DNA of 64,000 bases from Halomonas aestuarii (lineage in GTDB: Bacteria; Pseudomonadota; Gammaproteobacteria; Pseudomonadales; Halomonadaceae): assembly GCF_001886615.1 (NCBI RefSeq), contig NZ_CP018139.1:248001-312000 (forward strand), given 5' to 3'. The translations under genes were made by a program, and so were the position numbers. Shown here piece after piece: positions 29,851 through 39,385 of the stretch (positions are counted from its first letter, which is position 1; each line of letters opens with the position of its first letter). The notes below the pieces were generated by a model, which searched no databases, was not told the DNA's origin, and saw nothing but the letters and a program-made list of their open reading frames with translations.

Positions 29851-30552
29851 TCAAGTGTGAGGGGGCCGTCGCCGCCCGGCCAGCTCGCGCATGAGCTCCC
29901 TGGAGCGCAGAGGCCGCGAGCCGAGCAGGGGCGCCAGGGCACGGCGGGTCACCGCCTTCGCGGGCCCGGCGAGTCCCGGCTCGCCCCACCCTCCTCGGGC
30001 CAGCAGCCTCAGGGTGCGACCGTCGATGCCGCCCTCGGCGGGCACGAAGGCCCGCGAGCCGGGCTCGAGCTCATAGCGACACTGGGGGTCGAGCTCGCCG
30101 CCCTCGGGATCGGTGAAGCGCGGCAGGGCATCCAGCGCCTCGAGCACCGCCACCTCGAGGCGACGCAGCGCCGCGGCCCGCCCGTCGGGTCGCGGCAGCT
30201 CCTCCAGCATGGCGGTGTAGAAGGCAAAGGTCTCGGCGACGGGGAATTCCACCGGCAGCACCCGGGTCAGCAGCTCGTTGGCATAGAGCCCGCACAGCAG
30301 CCCTTCGCCGGCGAGCAGCGCCGCGCTGCCGCGCGCCTCCATGAGCCGCAGGCGCTTGAGCTCGCCCTCGCCGACCCAGGTGACATGCATCGGGGCGAAG
30401 GGCTGCAGCCTGCCGCGAGACCGGCTGCCCGGACGCTGCACCCCCTGGGCCACCGCCCGCACGCGGCCATGGTGGAGGGTCAGGAGCTCGACCAGGGCGC
30501 TGGTCTCGCGATAGGGGCGCTTGTGCAGCAGGAAGGCCGGTTCGGGCGTCAT
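29851..30552 (-). CDS. recO: DNA repair protein RecO
   Basis: The 233-residue protein has the N-terminal OB fold (PAFLLHKRPYRETSALVELLTLHHGRV) and a helical C-terminal domain, without an obvious zinc finger. RecO loads RecA onto SSB-coated DNA with RecR. It lies 15 bases after era. Length is close to E. coli RecO (242). Confidence 0.92.
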   Translation of the reverse strand: MTPEPAFLLHKRPYRETSALVELLTLHHGRVRAVAQGVQRPGSRSRGRLQPFAPMHVTWVGEGELKRLRLMEARGSAALLAGEGLLCGLYANELLTRVLPVEFPVAETFAFYTAMLEELPRPDGRAAALRRLEVAVLEALDALPRFTDPEGGELDPQCRYELEPGSRAFVPAEGGIDGRTLRLLARGGWGEPGLAGPAKAVTRRALAPLLGSRPLRSRELMRELAGRRRPPHT

Positions 30553-30567
30553 CTCGGCCTCATGGCG

Positions 30568-31467
30568 TCAGTCCAGGTCGTAGCCCAGGCTCTTCAGGGC
30601 CCGCTCGTCATCGGACCAGCCACGCTTGACCTTGACCCAGAGGTTGAGCATCACCTTGGCGCCCAGCGCCCGCTCCATGTCCAGACGCGCCTCGCGACCG
30701 ATGTTCTTGATCCGTTCGCCGTTCTCACCGATCAGAATCTTCTTCTGCCCCGCCCGCTCGACCAGGATCAGGGCGCTGATATGCACCACCCGCCCCTCGT
30801 CACGGAACTCCTCGATCTCGACGGTCATCTGGTAGGGCAGCTCGTCCCCGAGCTGGCGCATCACCTTCTCGCGCACCAGCTCCGCGGCCAGGAAACGCTG
30901 GCTCTTGTCGGTGACCTGGTCCTCGGGGAAGTAGTGCACGCTCTCGGGCAGGTGCTTGGCGACCTCGGCCTCGAGCTCGGGCACGTTGGTGCCGTGCTTG
31001 GCAGAGATCGGCACGATGGCCGCGAAGTCGCGCCGCGCCCCGACCTGCTCCAGCCACGGCAGCAGGCTGGCCTTGTCCTGCAGCCGGTCAACCTTGTTGA
31101 CGGCCAGGATCACCGGCGCCTCGACGTTCTCCAGGCGCTGCAGCACAACCTGGTCCTCGTCGCTCCAGCGGGTACGGTCGATGATGAACACGACGCAGTC
31201 CACGTCGCGCAGAGCCTGGACGGCGGCCTGGTTCATGAAGCGGTTGATCGCCTTGTTGCGATCCTTCGCCATGATGTGGATGCCGGGGGTATCGACGTAG
31301 ATGAACTGAGCCTCGCCCTCGGTCTTGATCCCCATCACCTGGTGGCGCGTAGTCTGGGGGCGTCGCGAGGTGATGGAGATCTTCTGGCCGAGGATCCGGT
31401 TCATCAGCGTCGACTTGCCGACGTTGGGACGGCCGACGATGGCCACGAAACCGCAGGTGGTGGTCAT
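30568..31467 (-). CDS. era: GTPase Era
   Basis: The 299-residue GTPase assists 16S rRNA maturation and 30S assembly. G1 is GRPNVGKS (12-19), followed by the QTTRHQV switch I, DTPGIH and NKVD motifs. The C-terminal KH domain includes [16 protein letters not shown]. The ATG at 31467 overlaps the rnc stop by four bases, the classic rnc-era coupling. Confidence 0.96.
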   Translation of the reverse strand: MTTTCGFVAIVGRPNVGKSTLMNRILGQKISITSRRPQTTRHQVMGIKTEGEAQFIYVDTPGIHIMAKDRNKAINRFMNQAAVQALRDVDCVVFIIDRTRWSDEDQVVLQRLENVEAPVILAVNKVDRLQDKASLLPWLEQVGARRDFAAIVPISAKHGTNVPELEAEVAKHLPESVHYFPEDQVTDKSQRFLAAELVREKVMRQLGDELPYQMTVEIEEFRDEGRVVHISALILVERAGQKKILIGENGERIKNIGREARLDMERALGAKVMLNLWVKVKRGWSDDERALKSLGYDLD

Positions 31468-32168
31468 GGGCAGCCTCCCGTGCCGTGGGACTTGGTCGGT
31501 TCGAGCCGGGACAGGGCCTGTTCGGCGGCCTGCTGCTCGGCATGGCGCCGGCTCGAGCCGATGCCTCGAGTATGCTCCTCGAGCACCTCGACGTGACACT
31601 CGACGGTGAAGGTCTGGGCATGCGCCTCCCCCTCCACCGAGGTCACCTCGTAGCGCGGCAGGGACACCTGGCGTGACTGCAGGAACTCCTGCAGGCGGGT
31701 CTTGGGATCCTTCTGGGTATCGTCGAGGCTGATGGCCTCCAGGCGCTCGGCGTACCAGGAGAGCACCCGGGCCCGGGCCGTCTCCATGCCGGCATCGAGG
31801 TAGATCGCCCCGAGCACGGCCTCGACGGCATCGGCGAGGATCGAGTCGCGGCGGTGTCCCCCGCTCTTCATCTCGCCGGAGCCGAGCAGCAGGCATTCGC
31901 CGAAGGCCATCTCCCGGGCCAGCTCGGCCAGGGTCTTGCCCTTGACCAGGCGCGCGCGCAGCCGTGACAGCTGGCCTTCCCTGGCCTGGGGAAAGCGCAG
32001 GAAGAGCGCCTCGGCGATGACGAAGTTGACGATCGAATCACCGAGAAACTCGAGGCGTTCGTTGTTCTGGCCGCCGTAGCTGCGATGCGTCATGGCCAGT
32101 TCGAGCAGACCGGGGTCCGCGAACGTATGGCCGATGCGGCGGCTGAAGGCGTTAAGGGAGTTGCTCAC
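31464..32168 (-). CDS. rnc: Ribonuclease III
   Basis: The 234-residue endonuclease cuts double-stranded RNA. The signature [12 protein letters not shown] (residues 36-47) holds active-site acids, with a second acidic cluster [15 protein letters not shown]. The C-terminal double-stranded RNA-binding domain ([11 protein letters not shown] to [14 protein letters not shown]) is complete. E. coli rnc processes its own leader; the 84-base gap upstream here holds a small hairpin near 32214-32231. Confidence 0.96.
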   Translation of the reverse strand: MSNSLNAFSRRIGHTFADPGLLELAMTHRSYGGQNNERLEFLGDSIVNFVIAEALFLRFPQAREGQLSRLRARLVKGKTLAELAREMAFGECLLLGSGEMKSGGHRRDSILADAVEAVLGAIYLDAGMETARARVLSWYAERLEAISLDDTQKDPKTRLQEFLQSRQVSLPRYEVTSVEGEAHAQTFTVECHVEVLEEHTRGIGSSRRHAEQQAAEQALSRLEPTKSHGTGGCP

Positions 32169-32252
32169 GGCGCTCCTGAAAAAATCGATGTCGAGGATGA
32201 GTGTTCTGTCGACGGGCCAGGCAAGTGGCCCGACCCGTCAGGCGAGCCCGCC

Positions 32253-33056
32253 CTAGTGGATGCGGCGCACGCTGGTGAAGCTCGGCAGGCCACCGTTCCA
32301 GTGCATCCAGACGGCGAAGGCCTTGCCGACGATGTTCTCTTCCGGGACGAAGCCCCAGTAGCGGCTGTCGTTGGAGTGGTCGCGGTTGTCGCCCATCATG
32401 AAGTAGTGCCCTTCCGGCACCACCAGCTCGCGCACCTGGGGGCCGGGATCTCGGGGATTATTGTAGATACCGTGCTCCCCCTCGCCCAGTTGCTCGGCCA
32501 TCAGCAGCTCGGTGGGCGCCTTGGCGGGCCCCGCCTGGAGCAGCCGCTTGGGGACCGCCTCGCCGTTGACGAAGAGCTGCTTGTCCTCGTAGCGAATCCG
32601 GTCACCGGGCAGGCCCACGACTCGCTTGATGAAGTTCACGGAGGGCTCGTCGGGAAAGCGGAAGACCATGACGTCCCCCTGCTCCGGGTCGTCGACCTCG
32701 ACGAACCGGGTGTTGATCACCGGCAGCCGCAGGCCATAGGCAAACTTGTTGACCAGGATGAAGTCGCCGATCTCTAGGGTCGGACGCATCGACCCGGAGG
32801 GGATCTGGAACGGCTCGACCACGAAGCTCCTGAGCACCAGCACCACCAGCAGCACCGGGAAGAAGGAGCGGGCATAGTCCACCGGCCAGGGTTCCTTGAG
32901 CGCCTTCTGGCGGGCCCGCTCATCGAGCCCCTCGGTGGTGCCGGACTCGGCCGTGGCCAGTCGCTGCCGGCGCGCGGGACGCCACCAGAGCAGATCGAGC
33001 AGCCAGATCACTCCGGTGACGGCCACCGCCACCACCAGCATCAGAGAGAAGTCCAT
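32253..33056 (-). CDS. lepB: Signal peptidase I
   Basis: The 267-residue inner-membrane serine protease removes signal peptides from exported proteins. It has two N-terminal membrane segments (about 5-25 and 65-80). The catalytic serine is Ser89 in QIPSGSMRPTL and the general-base lysine is Lys144 in NFIKRVVGLPGD. The box GHYFMMGDNRDHSNDSR is present. It follows lepA closely, the usual lepA-lepB pair. Confidence 0.96.
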   Translation of the reverse strand: MDFSLMLVVAVAVTGVIWLLDLLWWRPARRQRLATAESGTTEGLDERARQKALKEPWPVDYARSFFPVLLVVLVLRSFVVEPFQIPSGSMRPTLEIGDFILVNKFAYGLRLPVINTRFVEVDDPEQGDVMVFRFPDEPSVNFIKRVVGLPGDRIRYEDKQLFVNGEAVPKRLLQAGPAKAPTELLMAEQLGEGEHGIYNNPRDPGPQVRELVVPEGHYFMMGDNRDHSNDSRYWGFVPEENIVGKAFAVWMHWNGGLPSFTSVRRIH

Positions 33057-33070
33057 GCGGTTATCCGTCC

Positions 33071-34888
33071 TTAGTCATTGACCCTGAGCACGGCGAGGAA
33101 GGCATCCTGGGGAATCTCCACCCGGCCGACCTGCTTCATGCGCTTCTTGCCCGCCTTCTGCTTCTCGAGCAGCTTCTTCTTGCGACTCACGTCGCCGCCG
33201 TAGCACTTGGCGGTGACGTTCTTGCGCAGTGCCTTGACGGTGGAGCGCGCCACCACCTGCCCGCCGATGGCGGCCTGGATGGCCACGTCGAACATCTGAC
33301 GCGGGATCAGCTCCTTCATCTTCTCGACCAGCTGGCGCCCCCGGCTGTGGGCGTGGTCACGATGGATGATCACCGCCAGGGCATCGACGCGATCGCCGTT
33401 GATCAGCACGTCCAGGCGCACCAGCTTGGCCTCCTGGAAGCGCTCGAAGTTGTACTCCAGCGAGGCATAGCCCTTGGAGATCGACTTCAGGCGATCGAAG
33501 AAGTCCATCACCACTTCACTCATGGGCAGCTCGTAGGTGAGCTGGATCTGGCTGCCGAGGAACTGCATGTCGAGCTGGGTGCCGCGGCGCTGCTCGCACT
33601 CGGTGATGACGTTGCCCACGAAGTCCTGGGGCACCAGGATGCTGGCGCGCACGATAGGCTCGCGCATCTCCTCGACGTCGGCCATGTCGGGCAGCTTGGA
33701 GGGGTTGGCGACGTAGATGACCTCGCCGTTCTTCATGGCCAGCTCGTAGACCACGGTGGGCGCCGTGGTGAGCAGGTCCAGGTCGTACTCGCGCTCGAGG
33801 CGCTCCTGGACGATCTCCATGTGCAGGGTGCCGAGGAAGCCGACCCGGAAGCCGAAGCCCAGGGCGTCGGAGTTCTCCGGCTCGTAGTCCAGCGAGGCAT
33901 CGTTGAGCGCCAGCTTCTCCAGGGCGTCGCGGAAGTCCTCGTAGTCGTCGGCGCTCACCGGGAACATCCCGGCGTAGACCTGCGGCTTGACCTTCTGGAA
34001 GCCGGGCAGGCGGGCGACGTCCGGCGTCTTGGTATGGGTGATGGTGTCCCCCACCGGGGCCCCCTGGATCTCCTTGATCCCGGCCACGATGAAGCCCACC
34101 TCGCCGGCACGCAGGACGCCGGTCTCCTTGCGCAAGGGCGTGAAGATCCCCACCTCGTTGGCCTGCCAGTCACGCCCGGTGGACTTGATGCGGATCTTCT
34201 CGCCCTTCTTGAGGGTGCCGTCGAAGATCCGCACCAGCGAGACCACGCCCAGGTAGTTGTCGAACCAGGAGTCGATGATCAGCGCCTGGAGGGGACCCTC
34301 GGGGTCACCCTTGGGGGGCGGAATGTCGCGCACCAGGCGCTCGAGCAGCGCCTCGATGCCCATCCCGCTCTTGGCCGAGACCTGGCAGGCGTCCGTGGCG
34401 TCCAGGCCGATGATCTCCTCGATCTCGTGGGCGACCTTGTCCGGGTCGGCCTGGGGCAGGTCCATCTTGTTGAGCACCGGCAGCACCTCGAGCCCCTGCT
34501 CGATGGCGGTATAGCAGTTGGCCACCGACTGGGCCTCGACGCCCTGGCCGGCATCCACCACCAGCAGGGCCCCCTCACAGGCATACAGCGAGCGGGAGAC
34601 CTCATAGGAGAAGTCCACGTGGCCGGGGGTGTCGATGAAGTTGAGCTGGTAGGTGTTGCCGTCCTCGGCATGGTAGTCCAGCGTCACCGACTGCGCCTTG
34701 ATGGTGATGCCGCGCTCGCGCTCGAGGTCCATGGAGTCGAGCACCTGCTCCTTGAGCTCACGCTCGGTCAGGCCTCCGCAGGTCTGGATCAGCCGGTCGG
34801 CCAGGGTCGACTTGCCGTGGTCGATATGCGCGATGATCGAGAAGTTGCGGATGTGCTTGAGGGGGGCGGAGGTTGCGTCTTGGGACAT
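33071..34888 (-). CDS. lepA: Elongation factor 4 (LepA)
   Basis: The 605-residue ribosomal GTPase has the EF-G-like GTP domain ([29 protein letters not shown]) and the LepA-specific C-terminal domain with [27 protein letters not shown]. It back-translocates or remodels stalled ribosomes. The ATG at 34888 is chosen over upstream in-frame starts because the conserved protein begins there. Confidence 0.97.
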   Translation of the reverse strand: MSQDATSAPLKHIRNFSIIAHIDHGKSTLADRLIQTCGGLTERELKEQVLDSMDLERERGITIKAQSVTLDYHAEDGNTYQLNFIDTPGHVDFSYEVSRSLYACEGALLVVDAGQGVEAQSVANCYTAIEQGLEVLPVLNKMDLPQADPDKVAHEIEEIIGLDATDACQVSAKSGMGIEALLERLVRDIPPPKGDPEGPLQALIIDSWFDNYLGVVSLVRIFDGTLKKGEKIRIKSTGRDWQANEVGIFTPLRKETGVLRAGEVGFIVAGIKEIQGAPVGDTITHTKTPDVARLPGFQKVKPQVYAGMFPVSADDYEDFRDALEKLALNDASLDYEPENSDALGFGFRVGFLGTLHMEIVQERLEREYDLDLLTTAPTVVYELAMKNGEVIYVANPSKLPDMADVEEMREPIVRASILVPQDFVGNVITECEQRRGTQLDMQFLGSQIQLTYELPMSEVVMDFFDRLKSISKGYASLEYNFERFQEAKLVRLDVLINGDRVDALAVIIHRDHAHSRGRQLVEKMKELIPRQMFDVAIQAAIGGQVVARSTVKALRKNVTAKCYGGDVSRKKKLLEKQKAGKKRMKQVGRVEIPQDAFLAVLRVND

Positions 34889-35066
34889 CGAGTCGATTCT
34901 GCCTTGTGGGTGTCGGGCCACGACCGACCCGACGGATCACGATGCGGTCGGCTGGCGGGCTCTGATCGGAATGGTCGCCATTGTAGCGGGATGCGCCTGT
35001 CAGATACAGCGACCCGACGGCGGCAGCCGTCGGGTCGCGGTCACGGCGGAGCCCCGGAGGGCCCGA

Positions 35067-36476
35067 TCAGTCGCGGGAAAGCCGCATGGCCACGAACATC
35101 GAGCGGCCGTCGCGGTAGAGGCGCACGGGCACCGCACGGTCCTCGGGGAGATCGGCCACCAGGGTGGCGAGCTGGTCGGGGCTCTCCACGGTGCGATGGT
35201 CGATGCTGACCAGAATGTCGCCGGCCCGCAGGCCCGCCGAGGCGGCGGCGCCGGCCGGGTCAATTTCGACGATGCGAACGCCGTTCTCGATGCCCAGCTG
35301 CTCGCGCTCGCCCTCCTGCAGGGGCATCACGGCGACGCCCAGGCGGGTCGGCTGCTCGTCCTGGCTGGCGGTCTGGCCCGGCGCATCGGGCCATTCGCCG
35401 AGGGTCACGGTCTGCTGACGACGCTCGCCGTCACGCAGCAGCGTCAGCTCTACCTCGCTGCCCGGAGAGGTCTGGCCGATCAGCCGCGGCAGGGTGCTGG
35501 ACTGGTCCACCGCGTGACCGTTCACCGAGAGGATCACGTCCCCGGCCTGGAGCCCACCGCGTGCCGCTGGGCCCTCGGGATCGAGGTCGGCAATCAGCGC
35601 TCCCTCGGCGGTGTCCATGCCGAAGGACTCTGCCAGGTCGCGGGAGACCGGCTGGATCATCACTCCGAGCCAGCCCCGGCTGACCTGGCCGTCATCCTGC
35701 AGCTGGTCGGCCACGCCCATGGCGACGTTGATCGGGATCGCGAAGGAGAGCCCCATGTAGCCGCCGCTACGGGTCAGGATCTGCGAGTTGACGCCGATCA
35801 CCTCGCCATCGAGGTTGAACAGCGGGCCGCCGGAGTTGCCCGGGTTGATGGCCACGTCGGTCTGGATGAAGGGCACATAGGCATCGCGCGGCAGCGTGCG
35901 ATCGATAGCACTGACGATGCCGGCGGTCACCGAGTGGTCGAAGCCGAAGGGAGACCCGATGGCCGCCACCCACTGGCCAACGCGCAGGTCGTCGGAGTTC
36001 CCGAGGGCCAGGGTCGGCAGGTTGTCGGCATCGACCTTGAGCACGGCGATGTCGGTCTTGGCGTCGGCGCCCACCAGCTCCGCCTGGAGCTCGCGGCGAT
36101 CATTGAGACGCACCACGATCTCGTCGGCCCCGTCAACCACGTGGGCATTGGTCATGATGTAGCCGTCCTCATCGATGATGAAGCCCGACCCCAGCGACTG
36201 ACGCTCCTCGCTGCGCCCCTGCCCTCCTCCGGGGGGCGTGGGAAGACGATCACCGAAGAAATGGCGAAAGATCTCGGGGATCTCCTGGCCACCGAAATCG
36301 TGGACGGACCCACGTCCTTCCACCATCCGGGTGGTGGAGATGTTGACCACCCCCGGGGCGGCCTGTTCGACCAGCTCGGTGAAGTCCGGCAGGTCGCGTG
36401 CCACGGCCGACTGCGCGGCCAGAAGTGCCGTGGCGAGCAACATGCCGAGGGAAAGATGTCGCATCATGCGTTTCAT
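35067..36476 (-). CDS. mucD: Periplasmic serine protease MucD (DegP/HtrA family)
   Basis: The 469-residue protein has a signal peptide (about 1-27, ending AVA), an HtrA protease domain with triad His112, Asp142 and Ser215 (MTNAHVVDG, TDIAVLKVD, NPGNSGGPLF), and two PDZ domains. AGGAG lies seven bases before the chosen ATG. It sits directly below rpoE-rseA-rseB, as mucD does in Pseudomonas, where it degrades misfolded envelope proteins and restrains AlgU activation. Confidence 0.94.
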   Translation of the reverse strand: MKRMMRHLSLGMLLATALLAAQSAVARDLPDFTELVEQAAPGVVNISTTRMVEGRGSVHDFGGQEIPEIFRHFFGDRLPTPPGGGQGRSEERQSLGSGFIIDEDGYIMTNAHVVDGADEIVVRLNDRRELQAELVGADAKTDIAVLKVDADNLPTLALGNSDDLRVGQWVAAIGSPFGFDHSVTAGIVSAIDRTLPRDAYVPFIQTDVAINPGNSGGPLFNLDGEVIGVNSQILTRSGGYMGLSFAIPINVAMGVADQLQDDGQVSRGWLGVMIQPVSRDLAESFGMDTAEGALIADLDPEGPAARGGLQAGDVILSVNGHAVDQSSTLPRLIGQTSPGSEVELTLLRDGERRQQTVTLGEWPDAPGQTASQDEQPTRLGVAVMPLQEGEREQLGIENGVRIVEIDPAGAAASAGLRAGDILVSIDHRTVESPDQLATLVADLPEDRAVPVRLYRDGRSMFVAMRLSRD

Positions 36477-36553
36477 GAAAGGCTCCTGCGTCGACAAGCG
36501 ATGGAAGGACAGCGTGTGCTCCTTCGTGCCGTATTCGCGTCAAAAGGTTCCGC

Positions 36554-37561
36554 TCAGGGCGAGGTGTCATCCCCGGATGCGACATCCTGCCACTCCACCG
36601 AATCGGCCACGCGAATCAGCACCCCCGGAGGCAACTCGCCCATCACCACCACCTGACGGAGCTGGCCGCCCAGCTCGCGGTGGCGCACGGCGGCATGGGA
36701 CACGCCGAGGCGATGCAGGCCGGGAATCAGCTGATCCGTGCCAGTCACGGGTTCGACGAACAGGCTGAGGGTTGCCAGGCCGTCGCTATAGACCCGGTGG
36801 CCGATGTCATCGCCCTGGCGAGGGCTGCGAGTCTTCACGGGCTTGGGCATGAAGCCCTCGGGCAACCAGGTGGGGTGCCAGGGATCGTCGGGCGGAGGCC
36901 GGTGACGATCGAGGTCGATCGACCCCTGATAAAGCCGGGGCTGGTGAAGCTGGGTGATCTGGAAGGTCTCCACCACACGCCCCTGCTCGTCCAGCAGGAT
37001 CTGCTTCAGCGGCAGGCCCGTGGCCGTGTCCAGCCAGAAGCGATGGCCATAGCGCAGGCCATCCAGGGGTTCGATGTCCAGGCGCAAGGCGTTGCGGTTG
37101 GCGAGACGTTCCTCGCCGCTGAGCTGCAGGCGGTAGAGTCCCTCGAGGTGCTCGGCGACCCCCGCGGGAGAGGCCGGCGGCGTCGAGTCGTCCTCGGACC
37201 AGCTCAGACGGCCGATGCGCCCGCGGCGCTCGAAGACCACCGGCGGGCCATCCAGGAAACGCGCCACCTCTCGCTCGACGCCCTCCACGACATCGTGGGA
37301 GAGCGCCAGCGAACGGACGCCGTCACTACCGATGCGCACGGCGCGCGCCTGGAAGGTGTAGCAGTGATTGGCCCAGAGGCTTCGCTCCAGCCACGCCCGA
37401 GGGGTCTCGGGCGTCTCCAGCTCGGCCAGGGCCATGCAGTCGAAACGCTCGTCCTTCGCCTCATCCGCCGACGGCGACTGGGCCGCGGTCCCGGTTGACA
37501 GCACCAACAGGCCGATGGCCAGACACTTTCCGAACCCGCGGGCCGTAAGACCCAAGCGCAT
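36554..37561 (-). CDS. rseB: Sigma-E regulatory protein RseB/MucB
   Basis: The 335-residue periplasmic protein has a signal peptide (about 1-27), the lolA-like N-terminal domain (LYRLQLSGEERLANRNALRLDIEP, HRFWLDTATGLPLKQILLD) and a C-terminal domain from about residue 220 (WHPTWLPEGF onward). RseB shields the anti-sigma factor from cleavage until lipid or lipopolysaccharide signals displace it. Its start overlaps the rseA stop (TGATG). Confidence 0.92.
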   Translation of the reverse strand: MRLGLTARGFGKCLAIGLLVLSTGTAAQSPSADEAKDERFDCMALAELETPETPRAWLERSLWANHCYTFQARAVRIGSDGVRSLALSHDVVEGVEREVARFLDGPPVVFERRGRIGRLSWSEDDSTPPASPAGVAEHLEGLYRLQLSGEERLANRNALRLDIEPLDGLRYGHRFWLDTATGLPLKQILLDEQGRVVETFQITQLHQPRLYQGSIDLDRHRPPPDDPWHPTWLPEGFMPKPVKTRSPRQGDDIGHRVYSDGLATLSLFVEPVTGTDQLIPGLHRLGVSHAAVRHRELGGQLRQVVVMGELPPGVLIRVADSVEWQDVASGDDTSP

Positions 37562-38274
37562 CAGCGCTGGCCCAGCGACTCGCTGCCGGAGGCACGCAGC
37601 AGCGGCATCCAGGTGTCGACGCTGCCGTAGGCCGCTCCCTCGGCATGACGGTCCAGGTAGGACTGCAGCAGCTGGGCCTGCTGCTGGTTGATCCGGGCGG
37701 ACTGCCGCGGGGAGAGAACCAGCGGCGAATCGACGCCAGCGCCCACCGTCATCAGGCCACGTCCGTTGCCGGACGGCGTCTGGAACAACGGCAGGTCGGC
37801 CAGCGAGGGACGGTTATCGGGGCGCGAGGCGGCAAGCTCGTTACCGCCGAGGGCGGCCGGGCTCGCCTGGAGCTCTGCACTCGACAGGGGCTGTGACGGC
37901 GCCTGGGACGCCAGGTCGGCCGGCACCTGCCCGGTGCCGCCGGAATAGAACTGCACGCCGGTGATGACCATCAAGGACACGGCGGCGGCGATACCGGCGC
38001 CGCGAGCCAGTGACATGGAACGACCCGGCGCCTCGCTGGCCTCGACCTGCGGCAGCGGCTCCTGCTCGATCCTAGCCATGATGCCGGCCGAGAGGTCGGT
38101 GGCGACATCGATCTCCGGCTCCCGTCGCATCAGGCTACGCATGAGATGGTAACGCCGCCAGGTGTCGGCCGCGTCCGGGGAATCGTCCAGTGACTTCAGC
38201 ACCCGACGCAGCTCCAGCTCATCCCCTTCGTTGTCCATCAGGGCAGAAAGCGATTCCCGTGCGTTCTGACTCAT
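37561..38274 (-). CDS. rseA: Anti-sigma-E factor RseA/MucA
   Basis: The 237-residue protein has the cytoplasmic sigma-binding domain at the N terminus (ESLSALMDNEGDELELRRVL to WRRYHLMRSLMR), one membrane segment (about residues 92-110) and a periplasmic tail rich in Gln, Pro and Ser that would contact RseB. It holds RpoE at the membrane until regulated proteolysis. A 200-base gap separates it from rpoE, longer than elsewhere in the run. Confidence 0.9.
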   Translation of the reverse strand: MSQNARESLSALMDNEGDELELRRVLKSLDDSPDAADTWRRYHLMRSLMRREPEIDVATDLSAGIMARIEQEPLPQVEASEAPGRSMSLARGAGIAAAVSLMVITGVQFYSGGTGQVPADLASQAPSQPLSSAELQASPAALGGNELAASRPDNRPSLADLPLFQTPSGNGRGLMTVGAGVDSPLVLSPRQSARINQQQAQLLQSYLDRHAEGAAYGSVDTWMPLLRASGSESLGQR

Positions 38275-38474
38275 TATTGATACCTCACACTCGACAAGGC
38301 GACCCGAGACGGGTCTTCTGACAGCCTGTTGTTCCCGACATCGGCGCGTGTCGCCCTGGCCATGTCGGCATGTTCTCGCCCGCGGGTGGCGGGCCGGTCA
38401 CCGCATATGACGTCACAGATGCCGGACAGTTCAGCAAATCGTCAAAAAACATGCAGTTTCTCGTCTTGGCCGGC

Positions 38475-39080
38475 TCATTCGACCACCGACTCCTGGTTGC
38501 GCGACGTGGTGACCAGCGGCCGGATATGCTGGTCCACGGCCTCGCGGGCCCGGAAGATCCGCGAGCGGACGGTGCCCACGGGACACTGCATGATGGCCGC
38601 GATGTCCTCGTAGGAGAGCCCGTCGAGCTCGCGCAGGGTGATCGCCGTGCGCAGGTCGTCGGGCAGGGCCTCGATCGCTTCGAAGATGGCGGCCTCCAGT
38701 TGGTCCCGCGCCATGGCCGCCTCGGGCGTCTCGGAATCGGCCAGCCGTCCGCTGTGATCGACGATCTCGGCATCGACGATGTCGAGGTCGCTCCCCGGCG
38801 GCCGGCGCCCCTTGGACACCAGGTAGTTCTTGGCGGTGTTGATGGCGATGCGGTACATCCAGGTGTAGAACGCGCTTTCGGCGCGAAACTTCCCCAGTGC
38901 CCGGTAGGCCTTGATGAAGGCCTCCTGCGCCACGTCCTGCACCTCGGCGTGGTCGTGCACGTAACGACCGATCAGGCCGATGATCTTGTGCTGGTACTTC
39001 TTCACCAGGAGGTCGAAGGCGCGATTGTCCCCCTTCTGGGCGCGCTCGACGAGTTGCTGGTCGGTTTCCCGGGTGCCCAT
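38475..39080 (-). CDS. rpoE: Sigma factor RpoE/AlgU
   Basis: The 201-residue ECF sigma factor has region 2 (RAFDLLVKKYQHKIIGLIGRYV, DVAQEAFIKAYRAL, FYTWMYRIAINTAKNYLV) and region 4 (ELDGLSYEDIAAIMQCPVGTVRSRIFRAREAV). It controls the envelope-stress response. It heads the leftward run rseA-rseB-mucD-lepA-lepB-rnc-era-recO-pdxJ-acpS, and a sigma-E-like promoter candidate lies about 115 bases upstream. Confidence 0.96.
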   Translation of the reverse strand: MGTRETDQQLVERAQKGDNRAFDLLVKKYQHKIIGLIGRYVHDHAEVQDVAQEAFIKAYRALGKFRAESAFYTWMYRIAINTAKNYLVSKGRRPPGSDLDIVDAEIVDHSGRLADSETPEAAMARDQLEAAIFEAIEALPDDLRTAITLRELDGLSYEDIAAIMQCPVGTVRSRIFRAREAVDQHIRPLVTTSRNQESVVE

Positions 39081-39194
39081 TCAGGCCCTCCCTGGACGGA
39101 AAGGCGTGGGTGACGACCCGGCGTCGGGTCGCGAACGATCTGGTGTCGCTTGCATAGTGTCAACCTGGGGCCTGAAGCCGCTGAATGGTCAGGA

Positions 39195-39222
39195 TCATGA
39201 ATCTTTAGGAGTACAAGTGTTC
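39195..39222 (-). promoter_or_regulatory. Candidate sigma-E type promoter of rpoE
   Basis: On the minus strand GGAACAC, then 16 bp, then TCATGA resembles the RpoE/AlgU consensus GAACTT-N16-TCTGA. Autoregulation is known for rpoE operons. Matches are partial. Confidence 0.35.
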
Positions 39223-39307
39223 CTGTTTCTGGCACGTCCATCAAGCCGCTCGACTCGCCGCGAGGCCGGCGATGTGACCGCCAGCCGTCCCGAGGGTTCC
39301 ACGGCGA

Positions 39308-39336
39308 TTGAATTTGCTGGCCCCGCGCGCGATAGT
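39308..39336 (+). promoter_or_regulatory. Candidate aroG promoter
   Basis: TTGAAT (39308-39313) and GATAGT (39331-39336) are separated by exactly 17 bp, about 50 bases upstream of the aroG ATG. Confidence 0.4.
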
Positions 39337-39385
39337 AGAAGCCAAAGAATTTCGCCATCAGCGCAGACACGACACAGGAAGCACC

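Larger units (their letters stand above)
39081..39385. other. Divergent rpoE-aroG intergenic region, 305 bp
   Basis: The gap between divergent rpoE and aroG has no convincing gene. It holds the two promoter candidates listed separately. A GTTGACAC/GTGTCAAC stretch near 39158-39165 could be a sigma-70 -35 for rpoE, but no good -10 follows it. Confidence 0.5.

Noticed and set aside
32214..32231. Hairpin GGGCCA/TGGCCC between lepB and rnc as a terminator
   Set aside because: Short six-base stem without a T-run; the genes belong to one leftward run, so termination here is unlikely. An RNase III site is conceivable but unsupported.
38275..38474. Possible small gene in the 200-base rpoE-rseA gap
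   Set aside because: No frame here has both a ribosome-binding site and a plausible protein; the longer frames run antisense or out of frame into rpoE.
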